A stretch of 48,551 nucleotides of DNA from a virus. Within the stretch, counting starts at the first letter, position 1. Each line of letters begins with the position of its first letter. Shown here in pieces: positions 16,796 through 25,205 of the stretch. The stretch is from positions 1 through 48,551 of the IMG/VR virus record IMGVR_UViG_3300044960_000334; one strand, given 5' to 3'. A program made the position numbers and the translations under genes. The notes under the pieces were generated by a model. The model was not told the origin of the DNA. It did no database searches and saw only the letters and a program-made list of their open reading frames with translations.

Positions 16796-19120
16796 TTAAG
16801 CCCCCGATTCTGGTGTCCAGATGATTGCGTAAGAATGAATTTCGATAATAAAATCAGACTTTATGTATTGAATTCGAAATGAGAATCGATAGGCGACAGT
16901 ATCTATTTGGGCACAAATGGTTTTATAGGCCGTTGACTGTTCTCGCCGGGCCGGGTCTTCAAGGTACAGGACGGGCTGCGGATTAGACCAAAAATCATCA
17001 GTGTAATAATAAATCTCCGGATCATCATCACCTGGGGTTATGGTGCGTTCAAGGACAACGTATTGTACGACGGGAGTCAGTCCGGGAACACGTAACATAT
17101 TTACATGATTACCGGCGGGGTTACGGTGTAGGTTAATGTCTACATAGAAATCAATTCCCGTAATACCGGCGGATACGGTAGAATTAACCGTCACGTCCGT
17201 TGGGTGCCTTCCAGTGGAATCGATTCGGACTAAACGTCCGTAGGGTATTGTTTGATCGAAAATCCAGAAACACAGACGCCGCTGTCGTTGGAGTTCTGAG
17301 ATATGACTGGACAGAACCGCCGTCGATGAAATCAACCACGGCACGAACCAAAAGGCCCGCGCGCCTTGGGTTTTCTTTAAGTCTAACACCCAATGTTTGG
17401 ATAAACCAGGCTCTAGTTTATTATGTCCCGAAACAATGAGCCAATCTTTTTCTAGATCTCCCCAGTATTTGAGTTCAAATTCCATATTAACTGGTTCGAT
17501 ATTATAATGATCAATTAAATCAGTAAAAAGAGGATCCGAAACAATGGTCGGCTCTGCATCGCCCTCAATAACGGCAACCCGGAAGTCTTGGGTCAGGAAA
17601 TAAATTGCCTTGCCGCGCCCTATGACGGCCCGCGGATGTCCCGCCGGTGTTCCGATTTCATCATATAGTGGTCTCAGATTAAAAGTCTCTCTATTATTTC
17701 CTGTAACGACGTGAATACTGCGTTGAGTAAAAACAAATAACGCATTATCTGTCGCAAAGAGATTCTGTATTGGAAGTTCCAGCCGATAAAAGTTCCCTGT
17801 TAATCCGGTAGGAAAGGATTCCTCCGGAATTCCCAGTTGTATCTCTTCGGAACCAGCGGAATAGAACAAAACATTTCCTATGGCATACCAAATTCGCCCC
17901 GCAAAAGTTACGAGCGGCGTTGCGGGCTCCACAGGATCAACGCCGGTAACCTTGGGGGCCAGTGTAGTCGGCGGGGGTGAATTAGAAACCAGACTTGGGG
18001 CAACGGCCCTACGCTGAAGAACAACATCGGGTATTGGGTCATTAAAGACACCCCCCGTGGGGCCTGATTCCAGTTTTGTATCAAGATACGTTATATTTCC
18101 TGCGCCGGTATTGGGAATAGTATCAAGTTCATAAAACGTCCCGCCGCCATCGGAGGTTCGAAATATAACAATATGTGTGATATTTGTTGTATCTGCATGG
18201 CCCTGTACTGTAATAGACGGAATAAGATCAAAAAATGGGCCGGTAGAAGAGGGTAATAAGTCAGGATTAGTTTCTAGCGGGGCACGATTCGAGATGTGTC
18301 CCGTCACTGATTTCCATGCATAGGAATATTGCCACGTAAAATTAACATCTACCCTGTGCGCAGAGGTGGACCAACCGCGATACAACACTAACTGGCCTGC
18401 ATCATGTGGGGTAGCAACGGTTCCATTTATACCTCGAACTACGGTCCAGTTTGTTCCGCCGCCGGTTGAAGTAACACTCATTAACTCGCGATCAATTTGT
18501 ATCGTAAAAGGCGCTGTTAATGGGGGGCTAAAGTTGGCCGTTACATTTAATGTCGTTTGAACTGCGTCAATAGTATTAGCTAAATAAGTAACCCGCCCGG
18601 TAATTCGGGCCGGTATTGTAGGGGCTGGAAGTCCCCACAACCGGGCAGTAATAGTGCCCGCGGTTCCATCTAGAATCGAAGTTCCGTATTTATCAGAGCT
18701 ACTGGGATCTGGAAATGATTTAACAAACGCCAGGCCGCGGCTGAAAGTGACTTCATGCGGCCTTGTTGAGTTGGCCAAGGATCTTATTGTTCCTGCCGGC
18801 TGCCAAGTTGATGTGTTCCCAATGCGCTGATAATATAACTTCCATCGATTAGTACTTGGGTCCCAGAAAGACCCCAGAATATAAACCTTAGACGGGCTTT
18901 CCATGGTTTCGTAAACCCACAATCGATCACAACGAAACCCGAAGCCAAAATTTTCTATTTCTATTGTCCCCGGACGTTTTGCAAGTTTTCCGCCTAAGGT
19001 TACGTAGGCATTAAGTCCACGCACAAAGCGTGGTGCTTCAGATAATTCCGCTTCAATTCTATTGTACGGAAAATCGAATTTTTCTATCTGAATGCCGTCG
19101 AATTGTTGGTTCAGTGGCAT
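16796..19120 (-). CDS. Tail nozzle protein (T7 gp12-like tail tubular protein B)
   Basis: A 774-residue beta-rich protein close in length to T7 gp12 (about 790). The N-terminal FVRGLNAYVTLGGKLAKRPG (about 32-51) is the hallmark of this family, followed by repeated beta-propeller-like strands (DRLWVYETMES, KLYYQRIGN, ALFVFTQRSIHVVTGN). It forms the tip of the short tail and, with the adaptors, defines this as a podovirus-like particle. The shared promoter/RBS element at 19133-19149 precedes it. Confidence 0.8.
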   Translation of the reverse strand: MPLNQQFDGIQIEKFDFPYNRIEAELSEAPRFVRGLNAYVTLGGKLAKRPGTIEIENFGFGFRCDRLWVYETMESPSKVYILGSFWDPSTNRWKLYYQRIGNTSTWQPAGTIRSLANSTRPHEVTFSRGLAFVKSFPDPSSSDKYGTSILDGTAGTITARLWGLPAPTIPARITGRVTYLANTIDAVQTTLNVTANFSPPLTAPFTIQIDRELMSVTSTGGGTNWTVVRGINGTVATPHDAGQLVLYRGWSTSAHRVDVNFTWQYSYAWKSVTGHISNRAPLETNPDLLPSSTGPFFDLIPSITVQGHADTTNITHIVIFRTSDGGGTFYELDTIPNTGAGNITYLDTKLESGPTGGVFNDPIPDVVLQRRAVAPSLVSNSPPPTTLAPKVTGVDPVEPATPLVTFAGRIWYAIGNVLFYSAGSEEIQLGIPEESFPTGLTGNFYRLELPIQNLFATDNALFVFTQRSIHVVTGNNRETFNLRPLYDEIGTPAGHPRAVIGRGKAIYFLTQDFRVAVIEGDAEPTIVSDPLFTDLIDHYNIEPVNMEFELKYWGDLEKDWLIVSGHNKLEPGLSKHWVLDLKKTQGARAFWFVPWLISSTAVLSSHISELQRQRRLCFWIFDQTIPYGRLVRIDSTGRHPTDVTVNSTVSAGITGIDFYVDINLHRNPAGNHVNMLRVPGLTPVVQYVVLERTITPGDDDPEIYYYTDDFWSNPQPVLYLEDPARREQSTAYKTICAQIDTVAYRFSFRIQYIKSDFIIEIHSYAIIWTPESGA

Positions 19121-19132
19121 TTATTTTTAATA

Positions 19133-19149
19133 CCTGTTTTGTTTTATCT
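19133..19149 (-). promoter_or_regulatory. Shared promoter/RBS element before the nozzle gene
   Basis: Minus-strand AGATAAAACAAAACAGG: a GATAAAA box joined to an AGG ribosome binding site, in the 23-base gap between the preceding stop and the nozzle ATG. Confidence 0.45.
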
Positions 19150-20337
19150 GAAAAACGTCGGATAATACCACTGATTAGAGAAACCACGGGATCCAAATGG
19201 ACCCCCACCCAGCGTGGGATGGACGGGGCGACGAAATGGGGCCGTGGCTCCCGCAAAACCGCCCATTGAGCCGGGAGTCGTCAGGCTGCCGAAGTTCCAA
19301 ACAGGATTAAATCCCCCGCCACCAACACTGGAAGGCGGAGTCCATCCTAGGGGCTGTTGTCCGCCCCCAGGAATCCAACCAAAGCCCTGCTGGATGCCTC
19401 CATCGCCGGTGAAGTTAATTCCTCCGCCCCCGGTAATACCGCCCGGGGTCCATCCAGCACCGCCTCCAGTCGTGCCCCCACCGGGAAGTCGGGTTCCGGG
19501 AGGGGGCTGCTGACCACCGCCGCCACCAGTTATCCCGCCCCCACCGCCGGTACCGCCGGCACCACCAGTGCCGTCAGTACCACCGCCATAAGGAGGAACG
19601 GTAGAGGTAATGAACTTACCCTCCGGAGAAAGGCCTGTGATTACATCCCTACTCGCTCCCGGAGAGAATGCGAGTCCGGAAAGATCTTGTGGTTTAATCG
19701 TAGAGCCCTGACCTAGAAATTGGGCGTCCTCCACTTTTTCCTGAAAGGCATAGGCCGCCGGATCCTTTGGTGCGGCCTGAATTCGTGCCCAAATGTCTTG
19801 AATCGGATCTCCGCGCTGGAGCCAATAGGCAATTTGGCCGGCGGTGAAGGTTCTCCCGTCCCCGAAATCTAGGGAATAGATTGGATGACTTGGAGCCCCG
19901 GCGGGGCCATAATCGCCCCCGAGCGCCTGTGCCTGTAGGTTAGCCCCGAATAGGCGCGCGACCTCACGGGCCGCGTCTTGTGTAAGATAATTTACGTTCG
20001 GCTGCTGGGGCGTCGAAAAAGGAACCGTGCCGGCGGGGGCGCCCGTTACATCTACGGTTCCGGCAGTTACGTTTCTTTGCCACGGGTCCTTATTGCCAAA
20101 TAATTGCCAGTTTGTATCCCATGCCTGCTGATCAAAGACTGTGGTCCTGCCGTACGGATCCCCCGGTACGGGCAGACTCCCACCTGTAGTTGTGTCAATG
20201 GCCCCGTGAAGACCCCCGCCAGTAGTTCCCGCGGGGGCCTCTACCCAATTACCACTAGAATCGACAACCCAACGTACTCCGCCCACGGTGGCCGATGCGC
20301 CGGGTACGGGTTTTAGTCCAAGATCCTCAGGAGTCAT
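19144..20337 (-). CDS. Gly/Pro-rich virion-associated protein
   Basis: A 397-residue protein. Its first 250 residues are globular (VGGVRWVVDSSGNWVEAP; repeated WQ and Asp/Gly turns). From about 250 to 375 it is a low-complexity run of Gly, Pro, Thr and Gln (repeated GGGG, TGGGGI and PGG units), then a Tyr/Phe-rich end (NQWYYPTFFR). This could be a flexible structural or adhesion component. It follows the gene at 20340 with two bases between them. No family is recognised. Confidence 0.6.
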   Translation of the reverse strand: MTPEDLGLKPVPGASATVGGVRWVVDSSGNWVEAPAGTTGGGLHGAIDTTTGGSLPVPGDPYGRTTVFDQQAWDTNWQLFGNKDPWQRNVTAGTVDVTGAPAGTVPFSTPQQPNVNYLTQDAAREVARLFGANLQAQALGGDYGPAGAPSHPIYSLDFGDGRTFTAGQIAYWLQRGDPIQDIWARIQAAPKDPAAYAFQEKVEDAQFLGQGSTIKPQDLSGLAFSPGASRDVITGLSPEGKFITSTVPPYGGGTDGTGGAGGTGGGGGITGGGGGQQPPPGTRLPGGGTTGGGAGWTPGGITGGGGINFTGDGGIQQGFGWIPGGGQQPLGWTPPSSVGGGGFNPVWNFGSLTTPGSMGGFAGATAPFRRPVHPTLGGGPFGSRGFSNQWYYPTFFR

Positions 20338-20339
20338 TT

Positions 20340-20879
20340 TTAAGCTCCGTGTATTAACATGTTATCCGCAGTTTCTACTGGATATTTGGCATACAATAAC
20401 CGAACCAAGCCTGCATTTCGCGGACCAACGTAAAAATGCCGACGCTGTTCGCCCCGCCAGTCAATACGAGAAAAGGGATTTTGTGGCATAATTTCACGAA
20501 GAATCAAATCATTAGGGTCTTCGTTTTTCAGAATATTATTAAGGTGCGAGAAGACCCACGCCGCCTGGGAAAGACTAGTCAGGTGTCTCGGGGACATAGG
20601 TGTTACACGTCCGGAAAGATTGTCAATCCAGACGGCGGGGGTCGGAACTAGTGCGCGCTCGGATCTTTGATTGGTGAAATATGCAGGATCAATAAAGTGT
20701 CGTAAATTGTCTTGTGTAAAAACGCGCTCTGTTTCCAACCACTGTGGATTAGCATCGATCATTTCATTAGTAATCCACGGCCTTCCGACGGTCTTATATT
20801 CCGGAAGTTCTGACAAGTACTTAGGCGGCGTCAGAGTGGGAGGAAAAATCCAACGGCGAATTATATTAAAAGGATTCAT
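20340..20879 (-). CDS. Hypothetical virion-region protein
   Basis: A 179-residue protein with an amphipathic N-terminus (NPFNIIRRWIF) and many Pro, Trp and Arg residues, soluble by composition. It starts a block, with the shared element GGGATAATATTATTAGGAG just upstream at 20889-20907. Its position between adaptor and nozzle genes suggests a structural or assembly role. No domain is recognised. Confidence 0.65.
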   Translation of the reverse strand: MNPFNIIRRWIFPPTLTPPKYLSELPEYKTVGRPWITNEMIDANPQWLETERVFTQDNLRHFIDPAYFTNQRSERALVPTPAVWIDNLSGRVTPMSPRHLTSLSQAAWVFSHLNNILKNEDPNDLILREIMPQNPFSRIDWRGEQRRHFYVGPRNAGLVRLLYAKYPVETADNMLIHGA

Positions 20880-20888
20880 TAAGACTTT

Positions 20889-20907
20889 CTCCTAATAATA
20901 TTATCCC
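20889..20907 (-). promoter_or_regulatory. Shared promoter/RBS element before gene at 20340
   Basis: Minus-strand GGGATAATATTATTAGGAG, the same -10-like box fused to AGGAG found at other block starts. Confidence 0.5.
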
Positions 20908-20939
20908 ACAGGAGAAAAGTCTTAATAACCGGATTTAAA

Positions 20940-21218
20940 TTATGGATTTGAAAGAATATTTGCCGCCCCCTTTGCGGGGCCTTTCTTGGCTTCGCTTTCC
21001 AGTTTCTTTTTTCGTTCCCTTTCAGCCTGGGCCTCGGCCTGCTTACGAACGTAATCCACATTTTGTGGACCCTTCGGCGGGGGACTTTTAGTTTCGCCCT
21101 GTTTCGCCGCCTCCCGAAGGGCCTTACGAGCCATTATAAAATCCATGAACGTTTCCCACATTGTGGGGGCTTTTTGTTCAGTCTTTTTGTCTTTTTCTTC
21201 CTGATTTTGATGGAGCAT
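20940..21218 (-). CDS. Lys/Glu-rich small protein
   Basis: A 92-residue, strongly charged helical protein (RKQAEAQAERERKKKLE), disordered or coiled-coil by composition. Its start lies inside the small gene at 21178-21324, with AAGGTG as a weak ribosome binding site, so translation may depend on the upstream gene. No function can be assigned. It could be a scaffold or assembly helper. Confidence 0.55.
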   Translation of the reverse strand: MLHQNQEEKDKKTEQKAPTMWETFMDFIMARKALREAAKQGETKSPPPKGPQNVDYVRKQAEAQAERERKKKLESEAKKGPAKGAANILSNP

Positions 21219-21324
21219 TTCTCACACCTTGTGGTTTTATTATTTCTATTTTATTCCGTTCGTCATAAGACAAACGTTCTTTGGGTTCGTATTTTTTCTT
21301 TATTCTTCCGGGGCGAAAGGCCAT
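21178..21324 (-). CDS. Very small basic protein (48 residues)
   Basis: A short reading frame MAFRPGRIKKKYEP...GRKRQKD, pI clearly high. Its ATG lies two bases after the stop of the adaptor gene (TAATATG) and has a strong AGGAAGG ribosome binding site inside that gene. The end overlaps the start of the next gene by about 40 bases in another frame, a pattern typical of real phage genes. It might bind nucleic acid, but this is only composition. Confidence 0.55.
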   Translation of the reverse strand: MAFRPGRIKKKYEPKERLSYDERNKIEIIKPQGVRNAPSKSGRKRQKD

Positions 21325-21325
21325 A

Positions 21326-22072
21326 TTAGAACCTTCCTGTCGGCCATTCTGGGACTCCCGAGGTAGGACTTACCAAAGAACCGTCGGGATGTATATGATC
21401 ATCACCGTCTTGGAGTCCTTCTTGTTTGGCCATTAGGTCTATGGCCCCAAGGGCCTTGGATAGAGCACCGGTTGGAATAAAGAATGCACCATTGGATTGA
21501 AATTGTCCCGCCTCTGGGGAGCCGGAGGCCTCTAGTGCGGCCCAGCGAGCGGCGGCTAACCAGACGGGTAAATACATATCGTCGAAGGGTAGCAGCGTTT
21601 CTAGAGTACTGTTAGTTATTAACGCCGGGCGTTTTTTGTAGGACCCCACAACTTGCCATTGCGGGGCGGCCATGTTTTCCGGAACTCGAGGAAAGAGACG
21701 AAATGATCTTGTTTCGGCATTATAAGAAATTGCGTGGGGAATAGAACATAGGTGCGTTATTTCTAAATTTTTCATGGGTGCGAGTTTATAAACCGTTGGT
21801 TCTGTGGCGTTTTCAGGAATATGGAGTAATTCTGTTTTCCGAAACCCATGAAAGTCCGCGGGAACCTGAACTAGTGGCGGCCCATGATCCTGCTCTTTGG
21901 GGATTAAGTAAAACGGCGGAAGTTCCGCCAAGGACTCGCGCCAGTCATATGCGTACCAAATTAAGTCTGTTGCTAAGTTAGCAATAACAGACGCAAAGTG
22001 ATTTTCAACTGCGCGGGGGAGGTTTTTGGAAATAATTGAGATTACATTAGCATAAGTTAATGTTCTCGGCAT
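21326..22072 (-). CDS. Tail adaptor-like protein (T7 gp11-type), second copy
   Basis: A 248-residue protein similar in plan to the one encoded just upstream: an N-terminal helical bundle (SIISKNLPRAVENHFASVIANL), a Trp-rich WYAYDWRESL segment followed by Leu-Pro-Pro-Phe and a beta region, and then the pattern TLLPFDDMYLPVWLAAARWAALEA near residue 165, which matches ALMPFDDEWFSVFEEGVLWQAYL in the neighbour. These adaptors form the ring between portal and nozzle. Two adaptor-like genes side by side suggest duplication. The end is unusual, His/Pro/Gly-rich. Confidence 0.6.
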   Translation of the reverse strand: MPRTLTYANVISIISKNLPRAVENHFASVIANLATDLIWYAYDWRESLAELPPFYLIPKEQDHGPPLVQVPADFHGFRKTELLHIPENATEPTVYKLAPMKNLEITHLCSIPHAISYNAETRSFRLFPRVPENMAAPQWQVVGSYKKRPALITNSTLETLLPFDDMYLPVWLAAARWAALEASGSPEAGQFQSNGAFFIPTGALSKALGAIDLMAKQEGLQDGDDHIHPDGSLVSPTSGVPEWPTGRF

Positions 22073-22773
22073 TATTTCTTAACCTCCCTTTGGTCTCGTT
22101 CGAAGATATTTACTACTCCGAGCTTTTCTCGCTCCCGCATGTGTACTAGGGCGGCCTCAAAGTTTGCTCGCTGGTCGGAGAATCTTATTTGTCCAGAATT
22201 AGGATCTGCCTGCGCCCCACCGGCGCGGCGATCATCAGCATAGAGATAAGCCTGCCAAAGAACGCCCTCCTCGAAGACGGAAAACCACTCATCATCGAAG
22301 GGCATTAGGGCGGAAAAAATAGTTTGGTTGGTATATGGTGTAAAAGCCTTTTTGTATTTCGCAATAACTGTTTGCGTCCCGTTAATTTGTGCAGGCCGGG
22401 GCATTACCCGTACAAGGCCCGCGCTATCTCCCGCATTTCCCATGTAAGCAATGTGATTTACTTGGCCAACAAAACCGACATTGGGCTCTAAAATCGGCTC
22501 CACCCAAAGGGGGCGCTCATCAAGAGAGCCGTCACTCAAAAAGGCCTCAATTGTGTACAAAAAATCCGACGGATAAGCTATTGTGTAGTCTTGTTGATTT
22601 GCCGATAAATTGAAGGTCGGCATACTACCGATTGTCCAGCGCCAGGGGGCGTACATCCACATATAGGCGTGTACACGATTAATTATCTCCGTCTGCACGG
22701 TCTCTATGGGCATGTTTTTTATGAAGCGCTTGGCGTAAATAATAGCTTCAATTGGATTTTTTGTACGCGCCAT
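22072..22773 (-). CDS. Tail adaptor-like protein (T7 gp11-type), first copy
   Basis: A 233-residue protein. It has an N-terminal helical pair (IIYAKRFIKNMPIETVQTEI), a WMYAPWRWTIGSMPTFNL segment typical of phage tail adaptors, beta strands in the middle, and the MPFDDEWFSVFEEG motif near 155. The stop overlaps the next gene's ATG at 22072. With the nozzle gene downstream it fits the ring that joins portal to tail. Confidence 0.65.
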   Translation of the reverse strand: MARTKNPIEAIIYAKRFIKNMPIETVQTEIINRVHAYMWMYAPWRWTIGSMPTFNLSANQQDYTIAYPSDFLYTIEAFLSDGSLDERPLWVEPILEPNVGFVGQVNHIAYMGNAGDSAGLVRVMPRPAQINGTQTVIAKYKKAFTPYTNQTIFSALMPFDDEWFSVFEEGVLWQAYLYADDRRAGGAQADPNSGQIRFSDQRANFEAALVHMREREKLGVVNIFERDQREVKK

Positions 22774-23130
22774 TTATTTAATGCCTACGTATTCCATGGA
22801 GTAATGATTTCCGTCGGGGTGGCTAAAGTGCCCGCCCCAATAAAGGGGGAGCTTGTTTTTTCGACCATAACTTACCCACCACTCTCCCAAAGGACGATGG
22901 TCTTCGGTTCGGGTTAAGTATTTGCCGTCCTTGAACAAATTAAGGTCTATTGCCAGGCGGTATGTGTGGGCAGAGTTAACCACACCAAGTCCTAGTTTTG
23001 CTAGGCGCTCCGCCTCTGCCGGGGAGCGATAAACTTCTCCTAGCGTGACTTCAAAGCCCATAGAAAAAGCCTTGTCTATCAGCCGCGCCACACATTTCGT
23101 AAACTCGACTTGTCTTTGCCGAAGGGTCAT
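22774..23130 (-). CDS. Endolysin: M15-type L-alanyl-D-glutamate peptidase
   Basis: A 118-residue M15C/VanY-like peptidase, about the length of T5 endolysin (137). It starts LRQRQVEFTKCVARLI, has the yRs motif GEVYRSPAEA (31-40), zinc ligands in SAHTYRLAID (H55, D62) and a second site in WGGHFSHPDGNHY (H109). It cuts the peptide stem of peptidoglycan at the end of infection. No signal peptide, so it needs a holin for release; the candidate is the two-helix membrane protein at 30190. Its start overlaps the stop of the previous gene. Confidence 0.9.
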   Translation of the reverse strand: MTLRQRQVEFTKCVARLIDKAFSMGFEVTLGEVYRSPAEAERLAKLGLGVVNSAHTYRLAIDLNLFKDGKYLTRTEDHRPLGEWWVSYGRKNKLPLYWGGHFSHPDGNHYSMEYVGIK

Positions 23131-23612
23131 TATGCCTCGGGACCCCCCACGACATCAAGGGAAATTCTGAGATGAGGCGGAACCTGATCATTTTTCCACA
23201 TTTTGTTGCAGAATTGACATAAGTACAAATAATTCCGCGAGTGGTCCCATTGCCCAACGAGGGCCGACATGCCATTGGGCTTGGTGTGGGGGCACTGGGA
23301 TTGAATATACTCATCCTCTCGCATTTTTCTTTCTGCGAGTTTCAGATTATTCCGCCGAACCTGATCCTTTCGGGCCTTTTCGGCCTGTTCGGCCTGTCTC
23401 TTTTTTAGAATATCCTGAAGTTGTTCAAGAATTAGCAATTTCTGAACTTCTTCGAGCGAAAGGCTTTTCGGGTCAGGAAGACTACTGGCGCTTGGAACAA
23501 AACTCGTTTCCACTTGGGAAGCGACGTCTTGTTTTTCATTCTCTTCCTCGGAGCCCATGAGATCTCCGACTTCTTTCAATAATTCCTCTCTAGTAAATTC
23601 TCTTTTTGCCAT
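23130..23612 (-). CDS. Coiled-coil protein with a C-terminal zinc-ribbon-like motif
   Basis: A 160-residue protein. The N-terminal half is acidic and disordered, a long coiled coil runs from about 60 to 105 (LEEVQKLLILEQLQDILKKRQ...), and the last 50 residues contain CPHTKPNG...YLCQFCNKMW, a C-x-H...C-x2-C zinc-binding pattern. The start at 23612 has GGAGAG upstream and was chosen over a start 33 bases earlier. It begins the block that contains the endolysin. Function unknown; it may be an assembly protein. Confidence 0.6.
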   Translation of the reverse strand: MAKREFTREELLKEVGDLMGSEEENEKQDVASQVETSFVPSASSLPDPKSLSLEEVQKLLILEQLQDILKKRQAEQAEKARKDQVRRNNLKLAERKMREDEYIQSQCPHTKPNGMSALVGQWDHSRNYLYLCQFCNKMWKNDQVPPHLRISLDVVGGPEA

Positions 23613-23620
23613 TAAGGTCT

Positions 23621-23643
23621 CTCCTATATTAATTTTATCACCC
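23621..23643 (-). promoter_or_regulatory. Shared promoter/RBS element before the endolysin block
   Basis: Minus-strand GTGATAAAATTAATATAGGAG: a GATAAAAT box followed directly by AGGAGAG. Confidence 0.5.
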
Positions 23644-23645
23644 AA

Positions 23646-24356
23646 TTACCAAGGTCTTGTCTTTTCCCGGCGACCACTTAGTGCTGCCCATTCGGGGGTA
23701 TCGTCCGGACCAAAGGCGCTCTCTGCCTGGGCGATGGTTAATACGCCGGCGGAAACGAGAATCGCTAACATCGTTCGGTAGCCCCGAATTTTTTCATTCC
23801 AACCCATTCTAATTCGTGTCATTCCAGGACGAAGCGCCGTATCGTCAAAAATAACGTCACCCAGCTTTTTTACATCTCCGGTATTTTTATCAAACTCGTG
23901 AGGAATAATTTCGTATTTAGGAAGGTCTTTCCTGTCTAGATGAAACGGTTTGGTGGGGTTAAAAAAATCTTTTGTGAAAACCTCTTTATAGACCGGCTGC
24001 ATCCAAGAGCGTTCCGGAATTAAACCCAGTGTTTCTGACATTTTTCCGGATTCGTAAATCATTAACTTTTGTTTTTGGCCGTTTCGGTTGATGTACATTA
24101 TTTTCTTTGTGGGGTTCGTTGGGTGATTTTCAAAAATCAAACGCGGTTCGAGTCTTTTTAATTTCTTTTCTATTTCCTCGACCGGACGGGGCCGACCAAG
24201 ACGTTTTAAGAAGACCGTGGGATCGTTTTCAGATTCGTCGAAATAGGCCGCGAGTTTAAATTCCTCCGCAACCCAGTTCATCAAGGCCTGTTTTTCTTTT
24301 TCTTCTTTAGCCTTTTTAATATGTTTTTGTTGTAATTCTTCTGTTGCGATCAGCAT
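23646..24356 (-). CDS. Hypothetical protein of the virion/lysis region
   Basis: A 236-residue protein, Lys/Glu-rich at its N-terminus (KHIKKAKEEKEKQALMNWV), with a middle that may be alpha/beta (KKIMYINRNGQKQKLMIYE) and a C-terminal helix pair (RTMLAILVSAGVLTIAQAE, about 190-210) that is hydrophobic enough to touch a membrane. Its start overlaps the end of the membrane protein gene upstream by about 40 bases. No family is recognised. It could be structural or part of lysis. Confidence 0.55.
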   Translation of the reverse strand: MLIATEELQQKHIKKAKEEKEKQALMNWVAEEFKLAAYFDESENDPTVFLKRLGRPRPVEEIEKKLKRLEPRLIFENHPTNPTKKIMYINRNGQKQKLMIYESGKMSETLGLIPERSWMQPVYKEVFTKDFFNPTKPFHLDRKDLPKYEIIPHEFDKNTGDVKKLGDVIFDDTALRPGMTRIRMGWNEKIRGYRTMLAILVSAGVLTIAQAESAFGPDDTPEWAALSGRREKTRPW

Positions 24357-24609
24357 TATATGCCTCAGTATTTGATCTAACTGCCGCCTCCAGGCGACTC
24401 ATAGAAATCATTAGTTCGTTTATTTTATCTTCAAACTTTTCTATTTTCTTCACGTGTTCCTCAATTTTTTGTTCCGCCGCAATCAGGCGTTGGGAATTAT
24501 TGCCCTGCACGATACCAAAAGAGTACGCCGTGGCCGCAAGACCAACCAGAATGGAAAACAGGGAGGCCCAAGCAATTTGTAGTCCATCTCGGGTGATTTT
24601 GAGGGGCAT
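24316..24609 (-). CDS. Membrane-anchored coiled-coil protein (possible spanin or holin helper)
   Basis: A 97-residue protein with one transmembrane segment near the N-terminus (IAWASLFSILVGLAATAYSF, about 13-32) followed by a coiled coil (IAAEQKIEEHVKKIEKFEDK, about 43-62). This layout is shared by inner-membrane spanins (Rz-like) and some holin-associated proteins (XhlA-like). It lies within 1.5 kb of the endolysin, consistent with a lysis function. No matching outer-membrane lipoprotein was seen, so the spanin reading is tentative. Confidence 0.55.
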   Translation of the reverse strand: MPLKITRDGLQIAWASLFSILVGLAATAYSFGIVQGNNSQRLIAAEQKIEEHVKKIEKFEDKINELMISMSRLEAAVRSNTEAYNADRNRRITTKTY

Positions 24610-24614
24610 TGTTG

Positions 24615-25025
24615 CTACTCCGGAGGTTGGGGTACGTTTGTTCCGGGACTCGGGGCCGGAAGAGTATAAACGGGCGGGACTATTGTTGTTTGATTAACTA
24701 CGAAAAAGTCCCCTGGGCCTGAGGGAGAGCCGACTCTTTTAAATGCCGCGTCATAGTAATAAACCGCATACTTCGAATTCGGGGGCGTAATGTCGGCATT
24801 AAATAAAAGACCAACATGCGGGTTAAAGCGTCCTTGATAAATTGGTGCGGTGATAAAGAGCGGAATTTGAACGCGCGAGGAGGATTGATTTGGTTCCAAA
24901 TTGAGTTCCGGCCAGACATTCGAACTTCCGTCAACCGGCAGAACAAGACAGAACACCGCGTAACCAGAGAACGGTTCCCCGTTGTTCCAGTTAACTGTAC
25001 CGCTTAGTTTTCCAAATCTTGCCAT
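24615..25025 (-). CDS. Small beta-rich virion protein
   Basis: A 136-residue protein with strands GTVNWNNGEPFSGYAVFCLVL, IPLFITAPIYQGRFN and SKYAVYYYDAAFKRV, the outline of an Ig-like or fibre-base domain found in phage structural proteins, and a Pro-rich C-terminus (PAPSPGTNVPQPPE). I chose the ATG at 25025 over one 12 bases upstream. The likely role is virion decoration or part of a fibre; no specific family was recognised. Confidence 0.5.
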   Translation of the reverse strand: MARFGKLSGTVNWNNGEPFSGYAVFCLVLPVDGSSNVWPELNLEPNQSSSRVQIPLFITAPIYQGRFNPHVGLLFNADITPPNSKYAVYYYDAAFKRVGSPSGPGDFFVVNQTTIVPPVYTLPAPSPGTNVPQPPE

Positions 25026-25205
25026 TTCTAATACCATTTTCTCACAAAACGAAAGATTTTTTATGAACGTATTACATAAACTTTTTGTGATTTCGGATAT
25101 TAGAGTCTTTTTCTGGGGTTTAAACTTCGGGACTAATGATGCCAGCGGGGGTTTTGTTTTTAGGGAAGGTAGCGTTGGCGGAGGACTTTGTTTTTATCGT
25201 GGATT

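Noticed and set aside
16796-19120. Tailspike or depolymerase in the nozzle gene
   Set aside because: No right-handed beta-helix repeats or catalytic motif are visible, and the N-terminal KRPG motif fits the nozzle family better.
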